Assembly: GCF_003431975.1 (NCBI RefSeq)
Contig: NZ_CP027116.1
Span: 992,001-1,056,000, forward strand
Source of the DNA: Bacillus pumilus
GTDB taxonomy: Bacteria > Bacillota > Bacilli > Bacillales > Bacillaceae
DNA: 64,000 bases
Direction of reading: 5' to 3'
Positions 61,996 through 64,000 of this stretch are shown here, piece after piece. Each line of letters begins with the position of its first letter. Within the stretch, counting starts at the first letter, position 1. The notes beneath the pieces are model-generated. The model was not told the origin of the DNA. It was given only the letters and a program-made list of their open reading frames with translations, and ran no database searches. A program made the position numbers and the translations under genes.

Positions 61996-63453
61996 ATGTA
62001 TCCAGTTACACCAACACACACAGAAGAGCTGCTTAAAATTATCGAAGACAGTGCAGAAACATCCGACAAGCTGCCCGATACCACCGCTATACAAAAGATG
62101 ATTGATAGGCACGATGGAGAGCGGGAACAGATGCTTGAAGGTGTCGCTTATTATTTGAATCAAGCGGACATCAAGAAGCGTAACCGCTATTTCTATGAGC
62201 ACGGCACAAAAAAGGTTGATACAGAGAAACCAAATAATCGAATCTCTCATAACTGGCATAAGCTGCTGGTTCAACAGAAGGTCCAGTACCTTTTAGGAAA
62301 GCCGATAACCTTTAATGCAGAAGATGAAACGTTCCTTGCAGTTGTGAACGACTTTATAGACGAAGATTTTGATGATTGTATGCAAGAATTGCTCAAAAAT
62401 GCTAGTAACAAGGGAAAAGAATGGCTTCATCCATTTGTTGATGAAGAAGGTAATTTTGATTATCTTCGCATTCCAGCAGAGGAAGTCATACCGGTTTATG
62501 ATTCAACAAAAAAGCGCAGCCTGCTTTATGCTATCCGTTACTATGATGTTAAAAACATTGATGATGAGATCACCCGCAAAGTGGAATTATACACAGATGA
62601 ACAGATTTTTTACTATGTAGAGCATAACGGGTCCTTGATCCAAGACTTTGAATATGAGAAGAATCCTGAAAGCCATTTCTACGACAAACGAGGGAAAGGG
62701 TATGGCTGGGGTAAGGTTCCAATGATCGAGTTCAAGAACAATGAAGAGGGTGTCAGTGACCTTATCTTCTATAAAGACTTGATAGATGCTTACAATGGGA
62801 ACATCTCTAACAATGCTAATACGTTTGATGAAATGCAAGATATTATCTATGAATTAATCAATTATTCAGGTGAAGACCTAGCAGAATTTATGACAAACCT
62901 CCGTCATTATAAAGCAGTGGCCGTTGGTGAGGGCGGCGGCTTCAATATGAAGACTGCTGAAATTCCGATGGATAGCTCAAATACACATCTTGATAGGCTT
63001 GAGGAGAACATTTACCGCTTCGGGCAGGGCGTAAACAACAATCCTGACAAAGTGGGAAATTCACCTACCAACGTTGCTATTAAAAATCTATATTCCTTGC
63101 TTGATCTAAAGGCGAATGAAGCAGAGCGGAAGTTCCGGCCAGCTTTACACGCCTTTTTTTGGTTCTTCACTGAATATCTAAAGATGACAGGACAAGGAGA
63201 ATACGATCACACGCTCTTACAGATGACTTTTAACCGCTCTCGAATGACCAACGAACTTGAGCAGGTTCAAATGTCGAACCAGAGCACAGATTTAAGCCGT
63301 GAAACACGCATTGCAAATCATCCATGGGTTGATGATGTAGAAGCGGAAATGAAGCGTATCGAGGCAGAGGAAGCCGAATACAGAAACAGCATGCCGCCGT
63401 TAACTGATATTGAACCAGCGGGCGGTGATGAAGATGAACCAAAACGAGATTGA
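61996..63453 (+). CDS. Portal protein, SPP1 gp6 family
   Basis: 485 residues with AAGGAGTG before ATG 61996. It has the portal-family layout: ISHNWHKLLVQQKVQYLLGKP near residue 85, the YGWGKVPMIEFKNNEEG block, and LKDLxAYN-like helices, with an acidic tail. It forms the ring through which DNA enters the head. Adjacent gp7-like gene supports the SPP1 type. Confidence 0.93.
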   Translation: MYPVTPTHTEELLKIIEDSAETSDKLPDTTAIQKMIDRHDGEREQMLEGVAYYLNQADIKKRNRYFYEHGTKKVDTEKPNNRISHNWHKLLVQQKVQYLLGKPITFNAEDETFLAVVNDFIDEDFDDCMQELLKNASNKGKEWLHPFVDEEGNFDYLRIPAEEVIPVYDSTKKRSLLYAIRYYDVKNIDDEITRKVELYTDEQIFYYVEHNGSLIQDFEYEKNPESHFYDKRGKGYGWGKVPMIEFKNNEEGVSDLIFYKDLIDAYNGNISNNANTFDEMQDIIYELINYSGEDLAEFMTNLRHYKAVAVGEGGGFNMKTAEIPMDSSNTHLDRLEENIYRFGQGVNNNPDKVGNSPTNVAIKNLYSLLDLKANEAERKFRPALHAFFWFFTEYLKMTGQGEYDHTLLQMTFNRSRMTNELEQVQMSNQSTDLSRETRIANHPWVDDVEAEMKRIEAEEAEYRNSMPPLTDIEPAGGDEDEPKRD

Positions 63454-64000
63454 TAAGCTGCTCGATGACATGATCACAGAGGATGCCAAGAAAATTGATG
63501 CTGTCTTTGCTAAGAGATTGAAAGAGATTAATCAGCAGATGGCCGCTCTTTTCGCTAAGTATGGGAAAGATGGTTCACTTTCTATGGCTGATCTGAATAA
63601 GTACAACCGTTTCAAAAAAGAAATGGAGCGGATGACTGAGGAATCAAGCAAAGCATTCAAAACTGTGATCATCATTGTCGAAGCATTAGCAGCCAAGCAG
63701 TTTCTTGAGAATTACATGCGATCCGCTTATCTCTACGAGATAGAAGCAGCGGTGAAGATGGGTTATACGTTGCCAACAACTGCGATGATTCAACAGGCAA
63801 TATTAAACCCGATAGCTGAATTGACTCTTTCAGCCTTATATAAGCGTCACCGTGATGATTATGTCCGACAGATTCAAATTTCCATTGCTCAAGGGATTCA
63901 AGCGGGTGAGGATTATTCCAAAATAGCCAAGCGAATTGAAAGAGCGACCGAATTTGCACGAAAGAAAGCCCGTGACGTGGCGAGAACCGAAGTTCATAGG
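63434..64000 (+). CDS. Minor head protein, SPP1 gp7/MuF family (5' part)
   Basis: It starts at ATG 63434 inside the portal gene (20-base overlap) and is open to the window end: 189 residues visible. The MuF-domain signature appears at the end (ARDVARTEVHR). The N-terminal part is helical. Proteins of this family sit inside the head with the portal and aid DNA entry. The gene continues beyond the window. Confidence 0.88.
   Translation, partial: MNQNEIDKLLDDMITEDAKKIDAVFAKRLKEINQQMAALFAKYGKDGSLSMADLNKYNRFKKEMERMTEESSKAFKTVIIIVEALAAKQFLENYMRSAYLYEIEAAVKMGYTLPTTAMIQQAILNPIAELTLSALYKRHRDDYVRQIQISIAQGIQAGEDYSKIAKRIERATEFARKKARDVARTEVHR

Larger units (their letters stand above)
41941..64000. mobile_element. 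Prophage integrated in comK (left ~22 kb)
   Basis: It runs from the comK break to beyond the window. It holds integrase, ImmA-like protease, two repressors, Cro-like gene, antirepressor, recombination and replication genes, late regulator, terminase, portal and head protein in usual siphophage order. Leftward lysogeny and rightward lytic transcription meet near 45.8 kb. SPP1-like portal and gp7 and PBSX-like small proteins suggest a SPP1/PBSX-type tailed phage. Confidence 0.93.

Overview
The window comes from a low-GC Gram-positive of the Bacillus subtilis group, most probably the B. pumilus / B. altitudinis / B. safensis lineage. This rests on gene order and recalled protein similarity, not on a search: yhaO-yhaN-yhaM-yhaL-prsA, yhaJ-yhaI-hpr-yhaH, trpP-serC, hit, ecsABC, hmoB-pbpF, hemEHY-yhgDE, gltT-yhfH-yhfI-lplJ-lcfB-yhfM-yhfN-aprE, yhfR-hemAT-yhfW-yhxC-yhzC-comK follow the B. 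subtilis chromosome. The subtilisin has the B. pumilus AprE mature start and a 275-residue mature domain.

Bases 1-41699 are core chromosome: nuclease/repair genes (yhaO, yhaN, yhaM), secretion and protein quality control (prsA, ecsABC, yhfN), the protease regulator hpr/scoC, tryptophan and serine supply (trpP with a TRAP target, serC), cell wall (pbpF), haem synthesis and breakdown (hemEHY, hmoB), an efflux-like pair with twin operators (yhgD-yhgE), glutamate uptake (gltT), lipoate and fatty acid activation (lplJ, lcfB), subtilisin (aprE), and an oxygen sensor (hemAT). Four copies of a short dispersed element with CAGCGTG/CACGCTG ends sit at gene 3' ends. One of them lies between two copies of the hit terminator.

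At 41700 the competence master regulator gene comK begins normally but is cut after about 80 codons by a prophage that fills the rest of the window (about 41.94 kb to beyond 64 kb). The left end holds a leftward lysogeny module: tyrosine integrase, ImmA-like metalloprotease, a small membrane protein, a PH-SHOCT protein and two related XRE repressors, with SOS-like boxes and several palindromic operators. The rightward early region holds a Cro-like gene, antirepressor, a PD-(D/E)XK exonuclease beside a candidate annealing protein, DnaD- and DnaC-like replication proteins, a YopX protein, DUF1064 nuclease, dUTPase and many small proteins. A late regulator (ArpU/YqaQ-like) precedes terS, terL, an SPP1-type portal and a MuF/gp7 head protein that runs off the end.

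The observations most worth checking are the comK interruption by a tyrosine-recombinase prophage, and an antisense 40-codon gene (55026-55148) with a strong ribosome site, a terminator and a near-consensus LexA box over its promoter, which resembles the layout of SOS-induced small membrane toxins. Also notable are the short-element family, the twin repressors with operator arrays, a possible pac site inside terS, a dUTPase with a zinc-ribbon-like insertion, and an AT-rich unknown gene next to an exported protein gene.
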